Source: Nitrospirota bacterium (lineage in GTDB: Bacteria; Nitrospirota; Nitrospiria; Nitrospirales; UBA8639). Taken from it: a stretch of DNA of 6,145 bases. Numbering within the stretch: the stretch's first letter is position 1; every line of letters begins with the position of its first letter. The position numbers were made by a program, and so were the translations under genes. Under the pieces are notes generated by a model. It was not told where the DNA came from and searched no databases. It was given only the letters and a program-made list of their open reading frames with translations. Where the stretch lies: assembly GCA_029865515.1 (NCBI GenBank), contig JAOUGQ010000187.1:1-6145 (forward strand). Reading direction: 5' to 3'. Below are positions 1 to 5,977 of the stretch, in pieces.

Positions 1-194
1 CCTACTGAGAGGCTATGACACCATCTGTATCGCTACGACAGGCGAAGCAACATGGCCATGCACATATTCTTTGATAAGTGAGCAACTTTTTCCCGGACTT
101 TCTTATCTTGAGCCATCCTCACAAGGCGTGGAGAACCATGTCGGGAGGAATACCGACTGTGAGGTCGCACGTTCCTCAACCCTTAGGCATGTAA

Positions 195-650
195 CTAATA
201 TTTCATGTCAACATCCACATTGGTCACTTCACCATTGACTTCGAACGAGGATTCTTCAAATTTCGGAGCGGCTAAAAATAACGAGGGGTTATTTGACACA
301 CCGAATCCCTCAGTAGGCAAGCCGATCCAATTGCGATCAAATTTATGATTGTCGTTTTCATCATGATAGACCACCACGGCATACCTGCCATCTTCGGGGG
401 CCGCCACACAGAGAGTCATATTTCCCTCTTGGGCGGGTTCCCGTTCTTTATCAGCCTTTTCTCCTTTGACTAAAAAACTCTTCGGGTCCGGTCCGTACAG
501 AACAGCTTTGACTGTTCCTGAAGCACTACGGATTCCATGCACATGTACGTGAATGGATTTCCCTTCAGAAGGACATGTATGAACCGGTACCTGTGAAACA
601 CCGCCCATACTCGCGGCGGCACTCATTAAGACCACCACAAAAAGATTCAT
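195..650 (-). CDS. Secreted DUF2141-family protein, function unknown
   Basis: A 151-residue protein. Residues 3 to about 20 are hydrophobic and small-residue rich (ending near GGVSQ), which suggests a Sec signal peptide and export, although the n-region is only Met-Asn with no Lys or Arg. The C-terminal half carries the signature I associate with DUF2141 (PF09912): YAVVVYHDENDN from residue 90, then WIGLPTEGFGVSNNP at 108-122. D97, N99, N101 and D105 are spaced like an EF-hand-type metal loop (DxNxNxxxD). C26 and C81 could form a disulfide; there is no convincing lipobox before C26. The start is well supported: GAGGAGG lies 5 bases upstream of the ATG, and an in-frame TAG a few codons further up excludes a longer protein. 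The gene follows lspA after 130 bases, with its own candidate -10 box. No enzymatic role is known to me; an envelope or periplasmic role is inference. Confidence 0.85.
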   Translation of the reverse strand: MNLFVVVLMSAAASMGGVSQVPVHTCPSEGKSIHVHVHGIRSASGTVKAVLYGPDPKSFLVKGEKADKEREPAQEGNMTLCVAAPEDGRYAVVVYHDENDNHKFDRNWIGLPTEGFGVSNNPSLFLAAPKFEESSFEVNGEVTNVDVDMKY

Positions 651-707
651 CCCAACCTCCTCGGGTCGCTAACAGACTTTCCTGGGGAAAATCCCACCTT
701 TATTTTT

Positions 708-713
708 ATTATA
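708..713 (-). promoter_or_regulatory. Candidate -10 box for the DUF2141 gene
   Basis: On the minus strand this reads TATAAT, a perfect sigma-70 -10 hexamer, inside the A/T-rich stretch 701-716. It would start transcription near 701, about 50 bases before the ATG. The -35 position falls in a T-run (around 731-737) and does not resemble TTGACA, so the promoter is only half supported. No terminator after lspA is visible in 651-780, so read-through from ileS-lspA also remains possible. Confidence 0.45.
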
Positions 714-780
714 ATACACCTGGAGGGAGAAAAAATGGAGAGAGAACGCTTGGATCATGACTGAGCAGAATCTGGGAAAT

Positions 781-1302
781 TTACAGAGGAGGATCTTCCT
801 GGGGGGTAAAATTAGGTTTCCGTTTTTCAAAGGCAAAAAGGACAAGAAGAGAGCAGACGCCTACGCTAATCGCGGAATCCGCCACGTTGAAGGCCGGCCA
901 GTGGTAACCATTGATATAGAAATCTAAAAAATCAATCACTTCACCATATTGCAGCCGATCGATAAAATTCCCGATGGCTCCACCAAAAATGGACGCAATG
1001 GTCATTTGCCCCCACCAATCGCGGGAATCCAGGCGCAGGAAAATCGTGATCAATAATCCCATCGCAAACAGGGACGTCAAAAAAAAGAAGATGAGCCGGA
1101 ACCCGCTACTTGTCGTACCCATGATCCCAAATGCCGCTCCCGGATTTCTGATGTAGGTCAAATTAAAATACCCTGGAATGACGGGGATCGATTCATGGAG
1201 GTACATCGAACTTGCAATGTAGGCTTTGGTAATTTGATCAAGGCTCACGATGGTGGCCACGACAAGGCTTAACAACGCAAATCGATGAAATCCTTTGCTC
1301 AC
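781..1302 (-). CDS. lspA: Lipoprotein signal peptidase II
   Basis: Inner-membrane aspartyl protease that removes the signal peptide of prolipoproteins just before the diacylglyceryl-modified cysteine (lipoprotein maturation after Lgt). It has 173 residues from the chosen GTG start, the usual length. Numbered from that start: DQITK at 22-26, the RNPGAAFGI block at 52-60, GNFIDR with catalytic Asp115, and FNVADSAI with catalytic Asp142. About four membrane segments are visible, near 8-25, 67-91, 99-117 and 139-158, with a short polar C-terminal tail. The frame stays open 29 codons further up, but that extension lies inside the end of ileS and reads as unrelated sequence. GTG at 1300-1302 overlaps the ileS stop as GTGA and has GGAGG 7 bases upstream, so it is preferred. 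The ileS-lspA order also occurs in E. coli and other bacteria. Translational coupling to ileS is likely. Confidence 0.96.
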   Translation of the reverse strand: MSKGFHRFALLSLVVATIVSLDQITKAYIASSMYLHESIPVIPGYFNLTYIRNPGAAFGIMGTTSSGFRLIFFFLTSLFAMGLLITIFLRLDSRDWWGQMTIASIFGGAIGNFIDRLQYGEVIDFLDFYINGYHWPAFNVADSAISVGVCSLLVLFAFEKRKPNFTPQEDPPL

Positions 1303-4163
1303 CCAAGCGCCTCCACGCAGCGCCCGCAGAGCGTGGGATGCTGGGCCTGTGACCCAACATCCTGGCGAATATTCCAACACCGATCGCACTTGTTTCCTTC
1401 CGCCTTGACGACCTCAATCTCCAAACCAAGGGTCGCATCCGCAAACCACGCTCCGGTCATAGAAAGGGAAGAAGCAGCCTCCACGGTCACGCAGGACACA
1501 ATAAACAGCGCCGGCAAATCGGCTACATATCGCTTGAGCAATGAACAATTGGGCTCTGTCGCATGCAAGACGACTTTTGCCTCCAAGGAAGAACCAATCA
1601 CCTTTTCCCGTCGCGTTTTCTCCAAAGCAAACTGCACCTTATTCCGAACTTGGAATAAATAATTCCAGGTGGTGTGCAAATGAGGGTCTTGAAATACTGT
1701 GGGAGCTTCAGGAAATTCGGCTACATGCACGCTCATCGGCTTGGAACCCTGCACCGTGGATTCCGGTAACACCTGCCAAATTTCCTCAGACGTAAAACTC
1801 AGGACGGGAGCCATTAATTTGGCAAGCGCTGTGACAATCTCAAGCAAAACCGTCTGAGAGCCCCGCCGAAGAGCGGAATTGGCCGGAAAGGTATAGAGCC
1901 GGTCCTTTAAAATATCCAAATAGGTGGCACTCATATCGGTCGAGCAAAAATAGTCAATCTCATGAACCACCTGCCGGAATTGAAACTGCTCATACCCTTT
2001 CCGCACATTGCGAATGAGCTGTCCTAACCGCCAAAGGGCCCATTGATCCAGTTCCGCCAATTCGGCATGGGAAACCGCATGAACCTCGGCCTGAAAGTCG
2101 AAGAGGTTACTCAAGAGAAACCGGCAGGTATTCCGAATCTTCCGATACGCCTCCACCAATTGTTTTAAGATGTCTTTGGAAATACGCAGATCTTCCTGGT
2201 AATCCTGAGAAGCCACCCACAATCGCAGCACCTCAGCCCCCGATTCCTTAATGATCTCCTGGGGAGTGATGACATTGCCGGCAGACTTGGACATTTTCTT
2301 GCCTTCCCCATCCACCACAAATCCATGAGTCAGCACAGCCCGATACGGGGCCTGCCCGTCCGTCGTCACCGCAGTCAGCAGTGAACTATGAAACCACCCA
2401 CGATGTTGGTCAGACCCTTCTAAATATAAATCAGCCGGCCACCACCTTTCCCCTTGAGGCTTTAAGACGGCAGCGTGGCTCACTCCTGATTCAAACCAGA
2501 CATCCAAAATGTCATGTTCCTTTTTGAAGGTATTCCCTCCGCATTGAGGACAATGAATACCCGTGGGCAACAACTCCGAAGCCGATCGAGTGAACCAGAC
2601 ATCGGCCCCTCCCTGCTGGACGTGTACCGCCACATGCTCGATAACTTTGGGGTCAGCCAGAGGAGTCGAGCAACTCTGGCAAGAAAATACCGGAATCGGT
2701 GTCCCCCACATTCGTTGGCGGGACAGGCACCAATCCGGACGGTTCAAGATCATGCCGTAAATTCGCTCCCGCCCTCGCTCCGGAATCCATTGCACCCGAT
2801 CAATCTGGTTGAGCGCTTCAGACCGGAGATCGCCTTTTTCCATGGACACAAACCACTGGTGAGTGGCTCGAAATATCACAGGCTGCTTGCACCGCCAGCA
2901 ATGCGGGTAGGAATGCTCTACCTTCTTCTCACCGATCAATCGGCCCTTGCTCTTTAACAGTTCAATAATTCCCTGGTTGGCTTCTAAAACCGGCTGTCCG
3001 GCACACTCAGGGAATTCATCCGTAAACTTTCCGGCATCATTCACCGGCACCACAATCTCCAATGGTTTCTGATTCGGGAGAATTTCGACATAAGGCTGTT
3101 TGTTATACTTGAGCACTAACAAATAATCGTCCATCCCATGCCCTGGAGCGATATGGACACAACCTGTCCCCTGCTCAAGTGTCACAAACTCTCCATTGAG
3201 AATCGGGACCTCTTTCCGGGAAAAAGGTGGGTGGCAGACCCATCCTTCAAATTCCTTACCCTTCATCTTCCCCAGAACCTGGAAGTCTTTGAATCCGCAA
3301 GCTTTGGCAAACGGCTCTTCCAGACCCACCGCCACGATGAAGGCATCATCCCCATTGCGAAGAACCACATATTCAAACTCAGGATGGAGACAGACCGCTT
3401 GATTGGCTGGCAAGGTCCACGGGGTGGTCGTCCAAATAACCACCGAAACTGCCTTGAGCGATTTGACCGCGGAAAGGTTTAAAAATTTCTCAGACGCGAG
3501 AATTTCAGGGGAATTGGCAAATGGAAATTTCACATACACCGATGGCGAAACATGATCCTCATACTCCACCTCCGCCTCTGCCAGAGCGGTCTGATCAACG
3601 GTGCACCACAACACCGGTTTGAGTCCTTTATAAACACGTCCCTTCTCCACGAACTTGCCAAATTCGCGAATAATCGCGGCCTCATAGGCGGTATCCATCG
3701 TGAGATACGGATGCTCCCAATCGCCAAACACTCCAAGCCGGCGAAACTCATCCCGTTGAATATGGACGAATTTGTCCGCGTATTCCCGACACAGCTTCCG
3801 GAGTTCCACCGAACTTAACTCTTTTTTCTTTGGCCCTAATAGCTTGGTTACCTGATGCTCAATCGGCAGTCCATGGCAATCCCAACCGGGGATATACGGA
3901 GCCTGAAACCCGGCCATGGTTTTAGATTTAATAATGATGTCTTTCAGAATTTTATTCAGCCCATGCCCGATATGGATGTGTCCATTCGCGTAGGGAGGCC
4001 CGTCATGAAGGATATAGAGGGGACATCCATTCCTGGACTCCTGAATCCGGTTGTACACCCGCTCCTGCTCCCACCAGGCTAATCGCTCCGGTTCTTTTTG
4101 AGGCAAGTTGGCCTTCATCGGAAACTCGGTCCGGGGAAGATTCAAGGTAGATTTGTAGTCCAT
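1299..4163 (-). CDS. ileS: Isoleucyl-tRNA synthetase
   Basis: Class Ia aminoacyl-tRNA synthetase that charges tRNA-Ile in the cytoplasm and edits misactivated valine. It is full length at 954 residues. In order: an N-terminal DYKSTLNLPRTEFPMK start typical of bacterial IleS; the HIGH signature at 64-67; GWDCHGLPIE at 93-102; the CP1 editing domain with the threonine-rich WTTTPWTLPAN at 244-254 and GTGCVHIAPGHGMDDY at 332-347 (editing Asp at 345/346); LEGSDQHRGWFHSS at 581-594; KMSKS at 623-627; and an anticodon-binding helical domain. A C-terminal zinc finger follows, with C926, C929, C946 and C949, as in the E. coli-like type. A second cysteine set (C495, C498, C538, C541) precedes LDVWFESG and looks like an additional zinc knuckle. 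The ATG start matches the family N-terminus, although the ribosome site is weak (GAGAA about 8 bases upstream). It is first gene of the ileS-lspA pair, behind a strong promoter. Confidence 0.98.
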   Translation of the reverse strand: MDYKSTLNLPRTEFPMKANLPQKEPERLAWWEQERVYNRIQESRNGCPLYILHDGPPYANGHIHIGHGLNKILKDIIIKSKTMAGFQAPYIPGWDCHGLPIEHQVTKLLGPKKKELSSVELRKLCREYADKFVHIQRDEFRRLGVFGDWEHPYLTMDTAYEAAIIREFGKFVEKGRVYKGLKPVLWCTVDQTALAEAEVEYEDHVSPSVYVKFPFANSPEILASEKFLNLSAVKSLKAVSVVIWTTTPWTLPANQAVCLHPEFEYVVLRNGDDAFIVAVGLEEPFAKACGFKDFQVLGKMKGKEFEGWVCHPPFSRKEVPILNGEFVTLEQGTGCVHIAPGHGMDDYLLVLKYNKQPYVEILPNQKPLEIVVPVNDAGKFTDEFPECAGQPVLEANQGIIELLKSKGRLIGEKKVEHSYPHCWRCKQPVIFRATHQWFVSMEKGDLRSEALNQIDRVQWIPERGRERIYGMILNRPDWCLSRQRMWGTPIPVFSCQSCSTPLADPKVIEHVAVHVQQGGADVWFTRSASELLPTGIHCPQCGGNTFKKEHDILDVWFESGVSHAAVLKPQGERWWPADLYLEGSDQHRGWFHSSLLTAVTTDGQAPYRAVLTHGFVVDGEGKKMSKSAGNVITPQEIIKESGAEVLRLWVASQDYQEDLRISKDILKQLVEAYRKIRNTCRFLLSNLFDFQAEVHAVSHAELAELDQWALWRLGQLIRNVRKGYEQFQFRQVVHEIDYFCSTDMSATYLDILKDRLYTFPANSALRRGSQTVLLEIVTALAKLMAPVLSFTSEEIWQVLPESTVQGSKPMSVHVAEFPEAPTVFQDPHLHTTWNYLFQVRNKVQFALEKTRREKVIGSSLEAKVVLHATEPNCSLLKRYVADLPALFIVSCVTVEAASSLSMTGAWFADATLGLEIEVVKAEGNKCDRCWNIRQDVGSQAQHPTLCGRCVEALG
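1310..1314 (-). promoter_or_regulatory. Shine-Dalgarno site that fixes the lspA start
   Basis: GGAGG on the minus strand, 7 bases before GTG 1300-1302. It lies inside the last codons of ileS, so ribosomes finishing ileS can restart at the overlapping GTGA. This argues against the upstream ATG at 1387-1389. Confidence 0.8.
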
Positions 4164-4201
4164 GGGAAGATTCTCAAGAAATTTGCAAAAAACTCAAGGC
4201 C

Positions 4202-4230
4202 ATTCTAGCCGTGCCCCTCAAACCCGTCAA
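4202..4230 (-). promoter_or_regulatory. Sigma-70 promoter of ileS-lspA
   Basis: On the minus strand, TTGACG (4225-4230) and TAGAAT (4202-4207) are separated by exactly 17 bases, each matching consensus at 5 of 6 positions. The predicted start is near 4195, leaving a leader of about 32 bases before ATG 4161-4163. That leader is too short for a T-box. The promoter sits in the 172-base gap after nadA, so ileS does not need read-through from nadA. Confidence 0.8.
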
Positions 4231-4335
4231 ACAAAAACCTGAGGCAATCTCGCAACAAACAGAGATGGAAGAAGGCTCCGCTTCGAAAATACACACATCA
4301 TAAAAAAGGGAAGGAAAGCCGCAACGGGTAGGCAA

Positions 4336-5439
4336 TCAGCTCAGAGCCATCATGCGGTCCAAAGCCAACTTGGCAAAAACTTTCTCCTCGTCCGGAACTT
4401 GTATGTGATTGACCACATGGCCCTGAACGAGGTTTTCCATGGCCCAGCATAAATGCGGGCCATCGATCCTGAACATGGTCGAACACCGGCACACCATCGG
4501 AGAGAGAAAATAGATCTGTTTATCGGCCTGATCATCTTTCAGCCGGTTCACCAAATTCAGCTCAGTACCTACAGCCCAAATTGTTCCCGGTTCTGCCTGA
4601 GTCACGGTCCGGATAATAAATTCCGTCGATCCCACCAGGTCTGCCTGGTTCACCACGTCCTCATGACATTCGGGATGGACAATAACCTGAATGGCGGGAT
4701 ACTGCTTCCGGAAATAGGCGACGTGTGCCGGTTGAAACATCTGGTGCACGCTGCAATGCCCTTTCCAGAGAATCAGACGAGCCTTCTGTATGGTTTCCCG
4801 GGTATGCCCGCCGTTGAGTTGAAAGGGATCCCACACAATCATGTCTTCGCGGGGAAACCCCATGGCATTTGCTGTGTTCCGCCCTAAATGCTCATCGGGG
4901 AAAAAGAGAATCTTTTCTCTCCTTTTCCAGGCCCAGTTCATAATCGCTTTGGCATTGGAGGAGGTACAGGTCACACCGCCATGTTCCCCGCAAAAGGCTT
5001 TGAGAGCAGCTGCCGAATTCACATACACGATTGGGGTCACGGTCTCCTCAACTGCCAAAACCCGTCCGAGCCGATCCCAGCAATCATCCACCTGTTCCAT
5101 GGAAGCCATATCCGCCATGGAACATCCAGCAGCCATATCAGGCAAAATGACCGTTTGATTAGAACGACTCAAAATATCCGCCGTCTCGGCCATAAAATGC
5201 ACTCCACAAAACACCACATGGGGATATTCAGGATGCTCTGCGGCGTACTTGGCCAACAGAAGGGAATCGCCTCGAAAATCGGCATGAACGATTACCTCAT
5301 CCCGCTGATAATTATGCCCAAGCACGAGAACGCTCTTACCAAGTTTCCGCTTGGCCTCCACTGTCCGTTCGAACAACTCAGGTTCGGAGAGAGTCTGGTA
5401 GTCTGTAATAGGCAGCTCGGTAATTGTCGAAAGGGTCAC
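4336..5439 (-). CDS. nadA: Quinolinate synthase (NadA)
   Basis: Cytosolic [4Fe-4S] enzyme that condenses iminoaspartate with dihydroxyacetone phosphate to quinolinate in de novo NAD synthesis. It has 367 residues from the preferred GTG start. Numbered from there: GHNYQRDEV at 41-49, FCGVHFMAETAD at 77-88, GCSMADM with Cys106, DEHLGR at 182-187, KGHCSVH with Cys229, HPECHEDV from 255, VGST at 269-272, and CRCSTMF with Cys317/Cys319. Cys106, Cys229 and Cys319 align with the three cluster ligands known in the family (C110, C230, C320 in B. subtilis, recalled). GTG at 5437-5439 is chosen because TAAGGA lies 7 bases upstream. In-frame starts further up (ATG 5470-5472; TTG 5494-5496) lack a well-spaced ribosome site and would add 11 or 19 residues of unconvincing sequence. 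The partner nadB is not in the window. A candidate extended -10 promoter lies upstream; no clear terminator follows. Confidence 0.96.
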   Translation of the reverse strand: MTLSTITELPITDYQTLSEPELFERTVEAKRKLGKSVLVLGHNYQRDEVIVHADFRGDSLLLAKYAAEHPEYPHVVFCGVHFMAETADILSRSNQTVILPDMAAGCSMADMASMEQVDDCWDRLGRVLAVEETVTPIVYVNSAAALKAFCGEHGGVTCTSSNAKAIMNWAWKRREKILFFPDEHLGRNTANAMGFPREDMIVWDPFQLNGGHTRETIQKARLILWKGHCSVHQMFQPAHVAYFRKQYPAIQVIVHPECHEDVVNQADLVGSTEFIIRTVTQAEPGTIWAVGTELNLVNRLKDDQADKQIYFLSPMVCRCSTMFRIDGPHLCWAMENLVQGHVVNHIQVPDEEKVFAKLALDRMMALS

Positions 5440-5446
5440 GCCTGAT

Positions 5447-5452
5447 TCCTTA
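5447..5452 (-). promoter_or_regulatory. Shine-Dalgarno site that favours the nadA GTG start
   Basis: TAAGGA on the minus strand, 7 bases before GTG 5437-5439. The alternative ATG at 5470-5472 has no purine-rich site at suitable distance. The TTG at 5494-5496 has AGGA directly abutting it, which is too close. Confidence 0.65.
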
Positions 5453-5536
5453 GGTTCACGATACACATACATTGAGATACAAAAAGGGCTACTCAATCCT
5501 CATCAATATTTAGCCAGGACCAAGAGTAAGTCTGTT

Positions 5537-5545
5537 ATTGTAGCA
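5537..5545 (-). promoter_or_regulatory. Candidate extended -10 promoter of nadA
   Basis: The minus strand reads TGC followed by TACAAT, an extended -10 element (TGn plus 5 of 6 consensus). The -35 position is T-rich (around 5560-5566) and poor. Predicted start is near 5530, giving a leader of about 90 bases to the GTG. An 8-bp palindrome CACCGGTG lies immediately upstream at 5553-5560, where a repressor or activator could act. Confidence 0.45.
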
Positions 5546-5683
5546 AACCATCCACCGGTGAAAAAGGCTGAAAATCCGAAATTCATTTTTATCTGGCTTA
5601 CTTTACGTTGATCCATGAATTTCAAGATCCTAAAAGGTATACTTCTGCCATCCATTTCTCCCGCTGATTCGGATGATATCCTA

Positions 5684-5696
5684 AGTAAGGCTTACT
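5684..5696. repeat. 13-base inverted repeat AGTAAG-G-CTTACT
   Basis: Perfect 6-bp arms around a single central G. It lies about 45 bases upstream of the thiC -35 element and about 155 bases upstream of the predicted nadA start. The right arm, with preceding bases, repeats as GGCTTACT at 5595-5602. Operator-like by shape only. Confidence 0.4.
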
Positions 5697-5739
5697 GCAT
5701 CTCATTAGCTTAAGCCTACCACATCCCAATATCTCGAGT

Positions 5740-5769
5740 TTGACAAGGGAAAAGATCCGCAGGTACGAT
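5740..5769 (+). promoter_or_regulatory. Candidate sigma-70 promoter of the thiC leader
   Basis: A perfect TTGACA (5740-5745) is followed 18 bases later by TACGAT (5764-5769, 4 of 6 consensus). The predicted start, about 5774-5778, lies at the base of the riboswitch P1 helix, as expected for a leader that begins with its aptamer. Confidence 0.6.
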
Positions 5770-5771
5770 CG

Positions 5772-5863
5772 TTTTTGCTAGGGGTGCGACAAGCTGAGAG
5801 TCCCAAAGCTGGGGACGACCCTCACGACCTGACCTGGGTAATACCAGCGTAGGGAAGCAGGAG
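5772..5863 (+). ncRNA. TPP riboswitch (THI-box) aptamer
   Basis: Thiamin pyrophosphate-sensing leader RNA. The conserved blocks appear in order: GGGGTGC (5781-5787), CTGAGA (5794-5799), ACCCTCACGACCTGA (5818-5832), and TGGGTAATACCAGCGTAGGG (5835-5854). Visible helices are P1 TTGCT 5775-5779 with 5856-5860 (one G-U), P2 GGGT 5782-5785 with ACCC 5818-5821, P3 GTCCC 5800-5804 with GGGAC 5812-5816, P4 CCT 5828-5830 with AGG 5851-5853, and P5 CTGG 5834-5837 with CCAG 5844-5847. It precedes thiC, the classic target of this riboswitch. A terminator follows 20 bases downstream, so control is probably by transcription attenuation, with TPP turning thiC off. Confidence 0.97.
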
Positions 5864-5883
5864 ACACGAGATCCCGCATAATC

Positions 5884-5919
5884 AGCCGCACTCTTTAGCA
5901 AAAAAGGGGCGGCTTTTTT
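5884..5919 (+). terminator. Intrinsic terminator, riboswitch expression platform
   Basis: The outer stem AGCCGC (5884-5889) pairs with GCGGCT (5909-5914). After a bulged A5890, an inner stem CTCTTT (5891-5896) pairs with AAAGGG (5903-5908, one G-U), with loop 5897-5902. Six T residues follow at 5914-5919. It lies between the TPP aptamer and the thiC start, so it should stop transcription when TPP is bound. The same arm can pair instead with the aptamer 5' strand (5772-5788). Confidence 0.9.
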
Positions 5920-5977
5920 CTTTGTTTAAAGAAGCTCCTTAGGCCAATTTCCTAAACCCGAGAAAGAGAGGGTTTGT

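Larger units (their letters stand above)
5440..5739. other. Divergent intergenic region between nadA and the thiC promoter
   Basis: No gene is visible in these 300 bases. They hold the nadA leader and promoter, an 8-bp palindrome (5553-5560), four copies of AGTAAG/CTTACT (5525-5530, 5597-5602, 5684-5689, 5691-5696; the last two form a 13-base dyad), and further small dyads GGAT-GAT-ATCC (5671-5681) and GCTTAAGC (5708-5715). It is A/T-richer than the flanking genes, as expected for a control region. No known regulator box was recognised. Confidence 0.6.

Noticed and set aside
33..116. 27-codon minus-strand frame starting MAQDKKVREK
   Set aside because: The GAGG before its ATG abuts the start codon with no spacer, the product resembles nothing I know, and it stops quickly. 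It may be chance or a degraded gene start.
2..238. Plus-strand frame open from the left edge for 78 codons, running into the 3' end of the DUF2141 gene
   Set aside because: The translation has no recognisable motif and is rich in Ser, Thr, His and Cys, and it would overlap the DUF2141 gene on the opposite strand. The tail of a gene from outside the window cannot be excluded, but nothing supports it.
1303..1389. LspA beginning at the upstream ATG (202 residues)
   Set aside because: The extra 29 residues overlap the ileS zinc-finger codons in another frame and look unlike LspA; the GTG at 1300-1302 has the ribosome site.
2514..2957. Long plus-strand frame inside ileS (also 3138-3482 and others)
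   Set aside because: Antisense shadows of a strongly conserved ileS frame; their translations show no family motif and have no ribosome site.
4164..4335. T-box leader or nadA terminator in the gap before ileS
   Set aside because: The predicted ileS leader is only about 32 bases, with no T-box sequence. After nadA there are T-runs (for example 4302-4307) but only 3 to 5 bp stems, such as 4247-4251 with 4262-4266, not placed next to a T-run.
4888..5445. 185-codon plus-strand frame opposite nadA
   Set aside because: A shadow of the nadA coding strand; the real frame carries all NadA motifs.
5608..5643. TTGATC and TATACT as a plus-strand promoter
   Set aside because: The spacing is 24 bases, too long for sigma-70; the TTGACA-containing promoter nearer the riboswitch is better.
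5716..5901. 61-codon minus-strand frame over the riboswitch
   Set aside because: It covers the conserved TPP aptamer on the opposite strand, which explains the sequence completely.
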